Shown one piece after another: positions 36,811 to 47,398 of a DNA stretch of 64,000 nt. The position numbers and the translations under genes are program-made. Origin of the DNA: Saxidomus purpurata (taxonomy: Eukaryota > Mollusca > Bivalvia > Venerida > Veneridae); contig JAFMSR010000015.1 in NCBI GenBank assembly GCA_022818135.1, positions 1 through 64,000 of the forward strand, read 5' to 3'. The first letter of the stretch is position 1. Each line of letters begins with the position of its first letter. The notes below the pieces were generated by a model. The model worked only from the letters and a program-made list of their open reading frames with translations, did not search any database and had not been told where the DNA came from.

Positions 36811-37420
36811 AAATACGAGGGCGAAGATGACCCTATATCGCTCACCTGGCTACCATTTGCTATAAATCAAGCTTAACAATCACATCATAGGAATGGTAAA
36901 TTTTGATCTTATGATCGTGATTGTATTGATTATAATGTTACATGTATGATAGTTATTGTGATTTAAAAGAAGATTGTCAAAGTGTTGCTATACAAGCCAA
37001 TATAAAATCAAGTGAACCCTCGCGTAAGTTCAATTTTGACTACGCAGTTTCAGACAAGAAGATTAGTTTTTCCTATAACTCTATAATTATACAGAATAGT
37101 GACCCTAGGGAGTGGTCAGTTTTGACCTCAGGGGCACGATTTGAACAAAGTTTGTAGAAGTCCACTAGACAATGTTAATACCAAATGTCTAAGCTCTGGT
37201 CCTTATGGTTTTGGAGCAGATTTTATTTTGTTTCCTATATAAATCTATGTAAAACAAGCAACCCCGGCAGGCTCAATTTTGACCCGTGATCATGGACAAT
37301 CTTAGTGGACGTCTACTAGGCAAAGCTACATGCCAAATATCTAAGCTCTAGGCCTTGTCGTTTTAGAGAAGATTTTTAAAGTGTTTCCTATTTTTTGTTA
37401 TAGCAACCAAATTTCTGCAT
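36811..37420 (+). repeat. Degenerate tandem repeat of molluscan type, about 155-bp period
   Basis: Starts with CGAGGGCGAAGATGACCCTA and TATCGCTCACCTGG, followed by diverged units. The last two align well: AGTCCACTAGACAATG (37159) with CGTCTACTAGGCAAAG (37310), CCAAATGTCTAAGCTCTGG with CCAAATATCTAAGCTCTAG, and GGAGCAGATTTT with AGAGAAGATTTT, at a period near 153-155 bp. The conserved phrase TCAATTTTGACCC lies between them. Confidence 0.75.
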
Positions 37421-39700
37421 GGAAAGGGTCTTTTAACAACTTAAAAAAGACCCTTGTAAAATTATTTTACTTTTTTCTATGTCACACAAAAATGAGATTG
37501 TGGCCGACATTACACCTCGGTGTATCTATTTTAGCGCTTAAATCTTCCTGTTTCAGTTTATAACCAATCAAAATCAAACAACTGTAAAATATTTACCCGT
37601 CTGGTATCTAAGGACAAACCGACCTAATAAACATCTTACTAAAGTATATTTTATTTGAAAATGGTTTCACGTTCAATAATCCAGTGAAAGCACCCTTTAA
37701 CTAGAGGGACGTAAATAACTGCATAAATTGTGAAATTCATATATCAGGTTGTGCATGAATGTTACAGTTATAATACGAGTGTTTAGGTAATCTGTACTGA
37801 ATGTGCTACTTTAGTTTTAAATTATACGTACCATCAGATACAATCACTATCATGCAGTAAATTAACCATCAACAACCAAGCATGTATTGATGGTGTAATT
37901 TAATACGACTTTTAGTTTGTATCTTTATGAAAGTTATATAACACTGGCAGAACTTACAGTATGTCATCATTTGTTTTCAATTTGGACAAAGACAGTATTA
38001 AATGCATATTTGTTAGAAATGGTATATCTATATTATCATAATTTATACTGTTCTGTTTTAGTCTGTATAGAAGAAGTTTAATAAAGACAGAACTTTCAAC
38101 TTTTCACAATTTTATTCGACATGACAGTCTATTAATGTAAAAGTATAAGATGAAATTTTCATTACCAATAGTTAACATAATATTCAATTCCATATTTCTT
38201 ATTGTTTTACGTTTGAATGAATACAACTTAGAAACCAATAACGAACATTTGAATACATTGTAATTTAAAGGGTTAAGGCCGTAACAATTTAAATTCATTC
38301 CATTTTACGGCTGTGAGCCGTCTGTTTTCTCTTTTACTTCCGGCATATTGTAGGGCGAAGGTCATTTATTTGAATTAAAACGGAAATTGAATTTCTCGAA
38401 CAAATAACTGAATCATAAAACCTATCGACCATAGGGTATGAAATCGACGAAAGGATTATACATGTATGTCTCTCAAAATAGTATAACAAAGTGCTGAGAT
38501 TGTAAACTGAAACTCGATATGATTTTCTGTCCTTCAAACGTTTGACCTATTTTTAAGATTCATCTGCACCAGGGGAAATTTATATTTATCAGGTAGATAC
38601 AGGTGCATGATATAGCAGGAACATGAACACATTGTGTGGTTTTGCAGGTAAATGAACGGTTTTACATTTATTTTAAAGACCCAGGCCCACAATTACAAGT
38701 AGCTCTTATTTTACCAAAAACGATATCTTACCGGCGGAAATGACATTTGTTTGTACCAAAAACTTTCCTATCTTAGGTTTTTAAATTTATATACATGTTC
38801 GAAATATAGAGCAGTCTTGTTTTCAATATCATTGCAAAAATAAGAAATGCTTTCTGGCAACTTACATTCGTGTAGAAACGATTCAAATACAAAAGAAATG
38901 AATATGTCAACATTGTTTTAGAGTGAATAGAACATGGGTCTATCATTATCATATCAGTATATTTTCTTTACAATACATGTAAATTCAAAGAGATCCTGGG
39001 ACTTTAATAACTATTTACATTTATTTTAAATTTTATTATTTGTATACACGTTAGAAATTAGTAAAAAAATATTTGCCGACCGAAGTACATTTGAATTGCG
39101 TTTCTATTACTTTATTTGCGCCCGTATGTAACAGTAATATACGACCATTGATCAGTTTTTACATCTCCAGCAAAGGGATCACTATACCTATTTTGACTCA
39201 TTTATTTACAGAAGCTCTGACACACGAAATTGTATTTAAAGTAGTATATTCACTACTGAAATGAATGCGGAAGTAAACAATCTTTGATGAAGTGAGTCAC
39301 TTACATAGAAAGTATTTCTTCCTGTATTACAAAAACATGTCAAGTTCACCTTTATGTTTACATAATTAAAACGTTCATACAAATAAAAAATTTCGTTCCA
39401 GTTGCATTTAGACCGCTCGAAGAGAACGCCTCTGTACAACAAACACATTTCTGTGTTACAAAGGGTGTTCGCTCCTGAGATAACTTCTACGTAAAATTCC
39501 CGATATGAGGTCAGGTGTAACAACTGAGTATAAAAAATTATGTATGCTCTGAAATCTATCTCATTGTACATGTAATCTCATACTATCTTAATATATAGAA
39601 CGATGTCTAGGTTACGTATATCATATCTTTTTTATAAACGTTAGTAACAGAATATTACAAAGCTTATGCAAAATAAAATAGGTAAGGTATAACAAAATAC
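37421..39700. other. AT-rich sequence, nothing recognised
   Basis: Short frames on both strands lack any recognisable domain. No RNA gene or repeat seen. Confidence 0.5.
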
Positions 39701-40200
39701 CGAAACAAAGTTTAGGCCGTGACATAAAACTCAATGAATGAGAGAAGAAAAAAGAATGATGAATGAATAAAATGAAAGATGGTGAAGGGATGTTTGTGTA
39801 TAGTAAGATAGTGTATATAGAAAGTGTGTAGTCTATGACCAACTAACAAAAGACAAAACAAAATACTAAAAAATACCAAAAAACACCAAAAAACAAAAAA
39901 GAGTAATGGTATGATATCAGAGAGAAAGACGAGCAGATAAACTATACATGTATATTTCTTAGGATATAACACTCATATTGAACAAATTGTGATTACTATA
40001 CTAACAAAAGTAGAATATGTATATATGAGAAAACAATATACAAAAAGACGGTGAAAGAAATTGAACGAACAGAGGGATTGTACGAAAATTAGAAAGAAAG
40101 AATGTATGAAAACGCGAATTACAGGGTATGGTTGAACAATGAATAGGGTCCGGCAAGCATGAAGTTGACAATCAGTTGCCAAACACACTAACTTTTTCAC
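39701..40200. other. Purine-rich low-complexity stretch
   Basis: The plus strand is rich in A/G (AGAAGAAAAAAGAATGATGA; ACCAAAAAACACC repeats near 39870-39900). Minus-strand frames here are Phe/Leu/Ser-rich for that reason and are not called as genes. Confidence 0.6.
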
Positions 40201-40808
40201 ATATAGCCACCTTTCAGGCGTGTGTGTAAATTGTTCAGTAACATAAACTTAAGTAACACATAGATTTTCGTGTATTAAGTAAATTTTTAGAAAAGAAATA
40301 CATAAGAATATATGATAACAACGGCCACTCGATTGGGATCTATATCAGATACATTAAACAATAGGGATAATATTGTACATTTTTCTTTAATAATTGTCAC
40401 ACACGTCAGCATTTACAAAAATCTTTATATTTCAAATGTTGTTTAGAAAGTTTCAATAAGTCAACTGGTTTATTGAACTAGGCCCTTTTTACAAGTAAAT
40501 GCGTTATAACACAAAAAAGGAAACCACGAGGCAAAGTGGTTCAAGCACGTACGCTGGCAGCGCGTATCTGGTCTGGAAGCTCGCACACATATCTTTTGGC
40601 TTCTGGCATTTTACACAATTTGGCTAAAAATCATGATCTTTGGGCAAAACTGACTGGATATTGCAGTCGGGTTAAACAAAACTCCCTAAATTTTACCACT
40701 TAACATGGGAGTCCTACTGGGGTATTGGCAAGTTCACCAAGGTAGAAATCCAATGGTCGGCCAGGATAATAAATGATCTTAACAACGGTCTATAATTTTG
40801 CTTTTCAA
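40201..40808. other. AT-rich sequence, nothing certain
   Basis: A weak tRNA-like stretch (GAGGCAAAGTGGTTCAAGCA, 40529-40548) has no B box. Nothing else recognised. Confidence 0.45.
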
Positions 40809-41055
40809 ACAAATACATAGTTTAGTTTATACTAATTTATTTATTCTCGATTGCGAAACAAGTTCTTACAACTTATATTAATCGCTCTCGAGACTCATTC
40901 CAGATGGAATCAACCTCGAAGAGAGAGAGACAATGTGGAAATAGTGTCTTGCCTAAGGACACTACCGACATGGCGATGGTAGGGATCAAACCCGGGGCCC
41001 TTCGATCCTGAGGCGAGCGCGCTACCATTGCGCCACGGCGGCTCTACAAATACAT
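40809..41055 (-). mobile_element. tRNA-derived SINE, copy 2, with target-site duplications
   Basis: The SINE body is 40819-41045 on the minus strand. ACAAATACAT occurs at 40809-40818 and 41046-41055, an exact 10-bp target duplication. The 5' end AGAGCCGCCGTGGCGCAATG is an A box and GGGTTTGATCCC a B box; the body then reads through a short (CT)n tract to the tail ACAAGTTGTAAGAACTTGT-like sequence (here with one change) ending in AT-rich AATAAATAAATT. It shares head, body and tail with 15337-15586. The tail is probably the part recognised by a partner LINE's reverse transcriptase (family knowledge). Confidence 0.95.
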
Positions 41056-41587
41056 GAAGTTGTGGGTCTACCTTCTCAAACTTCCTGGTTGGATATGGCT
41101 TTATCCACACAATTATAATTGTAAATCAAATATCAGACATAATATATTCATTCCGTTGTCCCATATTTTTAAAGATATTTATAATGTTTGACAGGTTGTT
41201 AACATTTTATGCATTTGTAAAACAGTTTGCGTTAGAAGAAGTCATCTTGTGTTTGACTAGTCAGTTACACATACGGAAAGTCACGAAATTGTGATTTCAG
41301 TTGCTTAGATATTTAAATGTAGTAACCAGTCAGAATGAAGTTTCCGATGCAATCAATATGATTGTACGACAAACTGTGTACAAGGTCGGCTTGGGATTCT
41401 TGTCCTTCCAACAAAAATGTCGAGCACCACCACTTTAAGTCTAGTGTAATGTTTATACATTTGTTTATAGATTATGTTTACATGTTGAAAGTAAGGGGAC
41501 AAGACACTGATCACACATTTAATGTATAAAAATATAGCACCTCTTTGTTGCATGAATGTAAAGTTAGTCCACGAATAGTTGGCCTGC
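41056..41587. other. AT-rich sequence, nothing recognised
   Basis: No gene, RNA or repeat recognised. Confidence 0.5.
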
Positions 41588-41660
41588 CGGGTTTGAGCCT
41601 CTGTCCGGGTTTGAGCCTCTGTCCAGGTTTGAGCCTCTGTCCGGGTTTTAGCCTCTGTCC
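41588..41660. repeat. 18-bp tandem repeat, 4 copies
   Basis: Four units of GGGTTTGAGCCTCTGTCC with two substitutions. The unit resembles part of a tRNA B box (GGGTTTGAGCC), so it may have grown from a SINE head. Confidence 0.93.
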
Positions 41661-42166
41661 GTGGTATAAACTTCCTGTCTACTTGCCTCGGCTAAGGGCG
41701 ACAGTGTTAATTACATTAGCATGACGAGCCCTAGAATAATTCAAATACTAAGCACAGTAACATTCAATATACTTTGTAGCAGATAACACATCTACATGTA
41801 ATTCGGCTTCAATTATAGCATTGTTATGCGACATAAACACGTTTTATATCATTGATATTATAAGTGAGAAAATAGCGCATTCTGTTTTTGTTGAACGCAT
41901 TGATGCATGTACTGGAAATTTTATACCGGCAACTCATTTGCTTAAACATCCGACATTCTTCTCATTACACGCCGCCAGGAGGCGGTGTGTATATTGGAAT
42001 GCAGTAAGTAAAATTTCCATGGGGTGACGTAACTACTTTTAGACTGTAGAATGATTTCACAGTGTGTCTTTGTAACAAGCGGTCTTTTGATTTGAGATCG
42101 CGAACCAGTCTAAATTTTACGGAAATAGCCGATTTTAAACGAATGACTACGATGTTATTTTTAGTA
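41661..42166. other. AT-rich sequence, nothing recognised
   Basis: No gene, RNA or repeat recognised. Confidence 0.5.
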
Positions 42167-42506
42167 TGCATTTATGAATAAATTATGCAAATGAACCGCC
42201 ATATTAGAATTACGGTAACCGCGCTTTTGCGCGTTGGAAATCGACACAAGTCCGTTTACAAAGCTAGCCACGTTTAACAATTTTCTTCTATGTAAGAAAA
42301 CTTGATGGTTTTTGATTGAATATTGAATGATAAATAAAATAAAAGAAATATGATAAAATTTGACCAATGATTGATAGTTTACGAGCGTTATAAAGTTCAG
42401 AAATTCATCGGAACGACTGAGATTCTGCCGACGGGTGATTGAAGATAGTCTTTTAAACCGACGTTGAACAATTTTTGAACATGCAGACAATTTTTTTCTA
42501 ACAGAT
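42167..42506 (+). repeat. Dispersed repeat, copy 2, cut by an assembly gap
   Basis: Same sequence order as 29141-29420, with about 75 bp extra (42265-42340). It ends exactly at the N run in the middle of shared sequence (TTTTTTTCTAACAGAT), so the gap probably falls inside the repeat. Confidence 0.87.
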
Positions 42507-43006
42507 NNNNNNNNNNNNNNNNNNNNNNNNNNNNNNNNNNNNNNNNNNNNNNNNNNNNNNNNNNNNNNNNNNNNNNNNNNNNNNNNNNNNNNNNNNNNNN
42601 NNNNNNNNNNNNNNNNNNNNNNNNNNNNNNNNNNNNNNNNNNNNNNNNNNNNNNNNNNNNNNNNNNNNNNNNNNNNNNNNNNNNNNNNNNNNNNNNNNNN
42701 NNNNNNNNNNNNNNNNNNNNNNNNNNNNNNNNNNNNNNNNNNNNNNNNNNNNNNNNNNNNNNNNNNNNNNNNNNNNNNNNNNNNNNNNNNNNNNNNNNNN
42801 NNNNNNNNNNNNNNNNNNNNNNNNNNNNNNNNNNNNNNNNNNNNNNNNNNNNNNNNNNNNNNNNNNNNNNNNNNNNNNNNNNNNNNNNNNNNNNNNNNNN
42901 NNNNNNNNNNNNNNNNNNNNNNNNNNNNNNNNNNNNNNNNNNNNNNNNNNNNNNNNNNNNNNNNNNNNNNNNNNNNNNNNNNNNNNNNNNNNNNNNNNNN
43001 NNNNNN
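42507..43006. other. Assembly gap (500 N)
   Basis: Exactly 500 undetermined bases. The left flank is a dispersed repeat, a likely cause of the break in assembly. Confidence 1.
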
Positions 43007-43340
43007 TTCGATTCTTTAATTACTATTTGAGCCTTCTTTCTCCGTCGTCCTGCATACATTTGTATATAGAAATGAAAATGCCGACGAGCTACGCTTTAAA
43101 GATAAGATTGCCTCGGCTAATGTATCGAAGGATTTCAAAGATAACACAGGGACAGACGGAAAACATTCATTCAACGGACGATGTAATTTTATGTAATTCC
43201 TGAAATGCATATGAATATCGATAATAAATATTAATACATAAAAAAAACAGAAATCATAGAATATATAAAAGTGAAAATGGTACATAAGACAGTGTCACAA
43301 ACTAAATAAAAATAGCGATACTCCTATAAAAGATTTTACT

Positions 43341-43412
43341 ATATGCAGGATTCGAACCCATGGAACCTTGCATACAAGTTAGGCATCTTACCACTACGCC
43401 ACTTTCCTTGGG
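43341..43412 (-). mobile_element. tRNA-like sequence (SINE head or tRNA pseudogene)
   Basis: On the minus strand GTGGCGTAGTGGTAAGATG is an A box and GGGTTCGAATCC a perfect B box about 35 bp later. The intervening CTTGTATGCAAG is palindromic, but the acceptor arms do not pair, so a functional tRNA is unlikely. Confidence 0.6.
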
Positions 43413-44050
43413 CGGTCTCTTAATACTGGTTTGACTGTAAATGCTAAGAAAAATGCAATGTATATGTAAATAAAGTTACAAAAGTATTAGCAGCATGTAC
43501 ATGTAACCATTTTGAAATGAACTTTTTAAAGATATCAGCGTTTTATGGGTTCATGTTTAGCTCTATTTACTCATATTCGTTTATGTGTGGGTGTCTTGAT
43601 TATAATTTGTGTCCGATTCAGTAATGTAGCGTGACTATACATATTTCATAAGCAATACAACACCTGCTTTAACGTTTTTCAGACTGAAATCAGTCTGGGT
43701 CATTTTTGTCATTATATCGTTTCAGAAAAAACATAATTTATCCGATTTAAAAAACTAGGACCATGGTTTACAGACTTAAGTAGACAAGATCTTTTATTTA
43801 CACGAGTATACAATTATTTTGACAACCCGACATATCGAATTACAACTATCAAAAGCTGTACGTGAGAAAATGTTTTAAGTATTGTACAAATAACACTTGA
43901 GCGATCATTTTGAAATGTAGTCCTACTTTAAAACGTCGAGGATAAGTTTATCTATTATGTTCAGCAAATAAATACACGAACTTTAGTACCCATCCTTTTA
44001 ATAACTTTTCAAAATCTGCACGCTTTACAATTGTTATAAAATACCCAAAT
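43413..44050. other. AT-rich sequence, nothing recognised
   Basis: No gene, RNA or repeat recognised. Confidence 0.5.
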
Positions 44051-44059
44051 AAGATGAGT

Positions 44060-45587
44060 AGGAAGTTGGCAGTAGCAGTAGCTGGCAGTAACAGTAGCAA
44101 AAACGTGAAGTTGGCAGTAGCAGTAGCTGGCAGTAGCAGTAGCAAAATCGTGAAGTTGGCAGTAGCAGTAGTTAGCAGTAGCAGTAGCAAAAACGTGAAG
44201 TTGGCAGTAGCAGTAGCTGGCAGTAGCAGTAGCAAAATCGTGAAGTTGGCAGTAGCAATAGTTGGCAGTAGCAGTAGCAAAATCGTGAAGTTGGCAGTAG
44301 CAGTAGTTAGCAGTAGCAGTAGCAAAAACGTGAAGTTGGCAGTAGCAGTAGCTAGCAGTAGCAGTAGCAAAATCGTGAAGTTGGCAGTAGCAGTAGTTGG
44401 CAGTAGCAGTAGCAAAATCGTGAAGTTGGCAGTAGCAGTAGTTGGCAGTAGCAGTAGCAAAATCGTGAAGTTGGCAGTAGCAGTAGTTAGCAGTAGCAGT
44501 AGCAAAAACGTGAATTTGGCAGTAGCAGTAGCTAACAGTAGCAGTAGCAAAAACGTGAAGTTGGCAGTAGCAGTAGCTAGCAGTAGCAGTAGCAAAATCG
44601 TGAAGTTGGCAGTAGCAGTAGTTGGCAGTAGCAGTAGCAAAATCGTGAAGTTGGCAGTAGCAGTAGTTAGCAGTAGCAGTAGCAAAATCGTGAAGTTGGC
44701 AGTAGCAGTAGCTGGCAGTAGCAGTAGCAAAATCGTGAAGTTGGCAGTAGCAGTACCTGGCAGTAGCAGTAGCAAAATCGTGAAGTTGGCAGTAGCAGTA
44801 GTTGGCAGTAGCAGTAGCAAAATCGTGAAGTTGGCAGTAGCAGTAGTTAGCAGTAGCAGTAGCAAAAACGTGAATTTGGCAGTAGCAGTAGCTAACAGTA
44901 GCAGTAGCAAAAACGTGAAGTTGGCAGTAGCAGTAGCTAGCAGTAGCAGTAGCAAAATCGTGAAGTTGGCAGTAGCAGTAGTTAGCAGTAGCAGTAGCAA
45001 AATCGTGAAATTGGCAGTAGCAGTAGTTGGCAGTAGCAGTAGCAAAATCGTGAAGTTGGCAGTAGCAGTAGTTAGCAGTAGCAGTAGCAAAATCGTGAAG
45101 TTGGCAGTAGCAGTAGTTGGCAGTAGCAGTAGCAAAATCGTGAAGTTGGCAGTAGCAGTAATTAGCAGTAGCAGTAGCAAAATCGTGAAGTTGGCAGTAG
45201 CAGTAGTTGGCAGTAGCAGTAGCAAAATCTTGAAGTTGGCAGTAGCAGTAGCTGGCAGTAGATGTAGCAAAAACGTGACGTTGGCAGTAGCAGTAGCTGG
45301 CAGTAGATGTAGCAAAAACGTGACGTTGGCAGTAGCAGTAGTTAGCAGTAGCAGTAGCAAAATCGTGAAGTTGGCAGTAGCAGTAGCTGGCAGTAGCAGT
45401 ATCAAAATCTTGAAGTTGGCAGTAGCAGTAGTTAGCAGTAGCAGTAGCAAAAACGTGAAGTTGGCAGTAGCAGTAGCTGGCAGTAGCAGTAGCAAAATCG
45501 TGAAGTTGGCAGTAGCAGTAGCTGGCAGTAGCAGTAGCAAAACGTGAAGTTGGCAGTAGCAGTAGTTGGCAGTAGCAGTAGCAAATA
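44060..45587 (+). repeat. 45-bp minisatellite array, about 34 copies
   Basis: Unit GTGAAGTTGGCAGTAGCAG then TAGCTGGCAGTAGCAGTAGC and AAAA(A/T)C, 45 bp, built from (CAGTAG)n hexamers interrupted by GTGAAGTTGG. Variants alternate GCTGG, GTTGG, GTTAG and GCTAG, and AAAAACG with AAAATCG. Because 45 is a multiple of 3 and the unit is stop-free, both strands stay open for about 1.5 kb: plus KLAVAVAGSSSSKIV (497 codons) and minus LLLLLPATATANFTI (530 codons). Open frames on both strands at once argue against coding. The right flank (45588-45735) is shared, inverted, with 53930-54070. Confidence 0.96.
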
Positions 45588-45735
45588 AAAACTTTAGAAC
45601 GCTTGGGCCTAGGACTTTTTTTCGATGGAGGTGGGGGGCGGGAGATTCAACGTCACTGTTACTAAATATAAATTTTTTTCGAATTTTATTTTTTGATCAT
45701 AAAATTGTCAAGTTCACTTATTAAAAATAGTTTTT
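45588..45735 (+). repeat. Flank shared with the second 45-bp array
   Basis: GCTTGGGCCTAGGACTTTTT, a G-rich stretch, CACTGTTACTAAATATAAAT and TCGAATTTTATTTTTTGATC match, in inverse, the sequence left of the second array (53930-54070). The arrays are therefore parts of a longer dispersed unit. Confidence 0.88.
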
Positions 45736-46377
45736 TTTTTTGCGATTTTTTCGTTTAAATCTTTAAATTGTTTTAACCAAGTGTCTTTTCAACAAAAACA
45801 CACATGAAACAGTCAAGGTGACGTTTTGTAATTAGAGTCAAAGTCAATGTTAAATTCTCATATTGTTCTACGGAAATGACTGTTTCATTTTCTTTTTAGA
45901 ATTTTTTGTTTGAATTCTACAATTTCTAGAGACGCCAATTTCACGAATTTCACAGTGACTTTACTTTAAAAACTGTTCTTGCATAGAACAACTTTTGCAC
46001 CAAGGGGAACATACGTGTTTTACAAACCACTCTTGTTGAAGGTTTATTTTATACGTTGAAAAAATGTTCTTCGTTTGAAATAAAATTTATATTTTGACTG
46101 AAATCATCTAGCGGAAAAGTGCACTTTTCATTTATAATGTTCTGTCGCAAGGTTACATAGCACTAAATGTACAAATGTAACAGCAACAAAAGCACGGTGC
46201 ACATCATCAGCCATTTTTCTCTTAGTCAGTTAGGTTCCTGTGAAAATAATTAGTACATGTACATGTACATTCACCGCTTTAGCTAATGTCACCTAGTTTT
46301 GGTTGTTGTTGTTGTTCGATTATACACTCAGATAGGGATACTGAAAATACAGTTGAAAGAAATCGAACAAAATGGTG
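45736..46377. other. AT-rich sequence, nothing recognised
   Basis: No gene or RNA recognised. Confidence 0.5.
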
Positions 46378-47111
46378 TTTGTACCGGTAGGGATCCAGAA
46401 AGGCCCACTTCCAGAAAGGACCAGTCCTAAAAGGCCCAGTCCAGAAAGGCCCATTTATCAAAGGTACCTGAAAGGCCCATAAACAGTACAAGGAAGGCCC
46501 AATGTTGGACTTGCATTTTAATCATATGGGCTTTTTTAAGTTTGAAACTTTTGTTTTTATGTCTTGATTACTATTTATTGAACACATTTGATACATGTAA
46601 ATACCTTTATCGTAAATGGGACTGCATCAAAGTAACCAATTGGCACTGGTAATTACTTGATGAATAAATTTGATAAATACCTTTATAATAATCGGGTTGG
46701 CGTCATAGTAACCAATTAGCACTTATAATTACTTAATGAATTTTTTTATCAATATGTGAACATTTTTGTTACTTTTATAATCATTCATAAGTCTGTTTTT
46801 ATTTCTATAAATGAAATTTGTAAATAATAAGTGTTATCATCATAAATTTCACTATTGATATATATTTTATGCATCCTAATGTTTGTTTCTGCGCTACTAT
46901 GTTCCCCCGTTTACTTTTTGTTGTATATAATAAATGTTTGAGATGTAGTGTACATGTGTTTTTCTAATCTTTTACTTCCCTAAGGTAGATGTACATAAAT
47001 TATTATAGAACTTTGGGTGGGCCTTTCTGGTATGGGTCTTTCTTGTTTTGGGCCTTTTTGGTACTGGTCCTTTCTGGAAGTAGGCCTTTCTGACACCCAT
47101 TCTTTGTACCG
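46378..47111. mobile_element. MULE-like TIR element with 9-bp target duplication
   Basis: TTTGTACCG occurs at 46378-46386 and 47103-47111, a 9-bp target duplication. Between them the element (46387-47102, 716 bp) has TIRs of about 50 bp rich in CCAGAAAGGCCCA: the left reads CAGAAAGGCCCACTTCCAGA then AAGGACCAGT, and the right is its inverse with few changes. The interior is AT-rich with a diverged 78-bp tandem duplication (ACCTTTAT…TTACTTGATGAAT at 46602 and 46679). No transposase. The 9-bp duplication and long TIRs fit the Mutator (MULE) superfamily; assignment is inference. Confidence 0.85.
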
Positions 47112-47398
47112 CTGCTTAGTTGTTAAATGAAAATCACAATAGCTAAACAAGTATACTGAACGTATATTTACGGACATTCAGATTACTTTGATTATTTTAT
47201 CTTCTGTCAGAGGTGAAATCTAAAAAATCGTCAGAGTATCCCATGGGCAACAATTCCATCTCGCATTAAATAAATTTCTGTCAAACAGTAAAGAAAAACT
47301 CAAATTCAGTAGAAACAGAGTGTTATCGGTAGTTCCTGAAATTGCAAAAGGCAATGACCCTTTAAAGAAGTAACATATTTATTTACTTATTTGATTAG

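Noticed and set aside
39621..40200. Several Phe/Leu/Ser-rich minus-strand frames
   Set aside because: They follow from a purine-rich low-complexity plus strand.
40520..40600. tRNA-like sequence (GAGGCAAAGTGGTTCAAGCA)
   Set aside because: No B box follows, so support is too weak.
42397..43059. A 220-codon minus-strand frame
   Set aside because: It spans the second assembly gap.
44054..45547. A 497-codon repeat protein gene (KLAVAV… repeats)
   Set aside because: Both strands are open because the 45-bp unit is stop-free and divisible by 3; no splice, promoter or unique terminal domains are seen.
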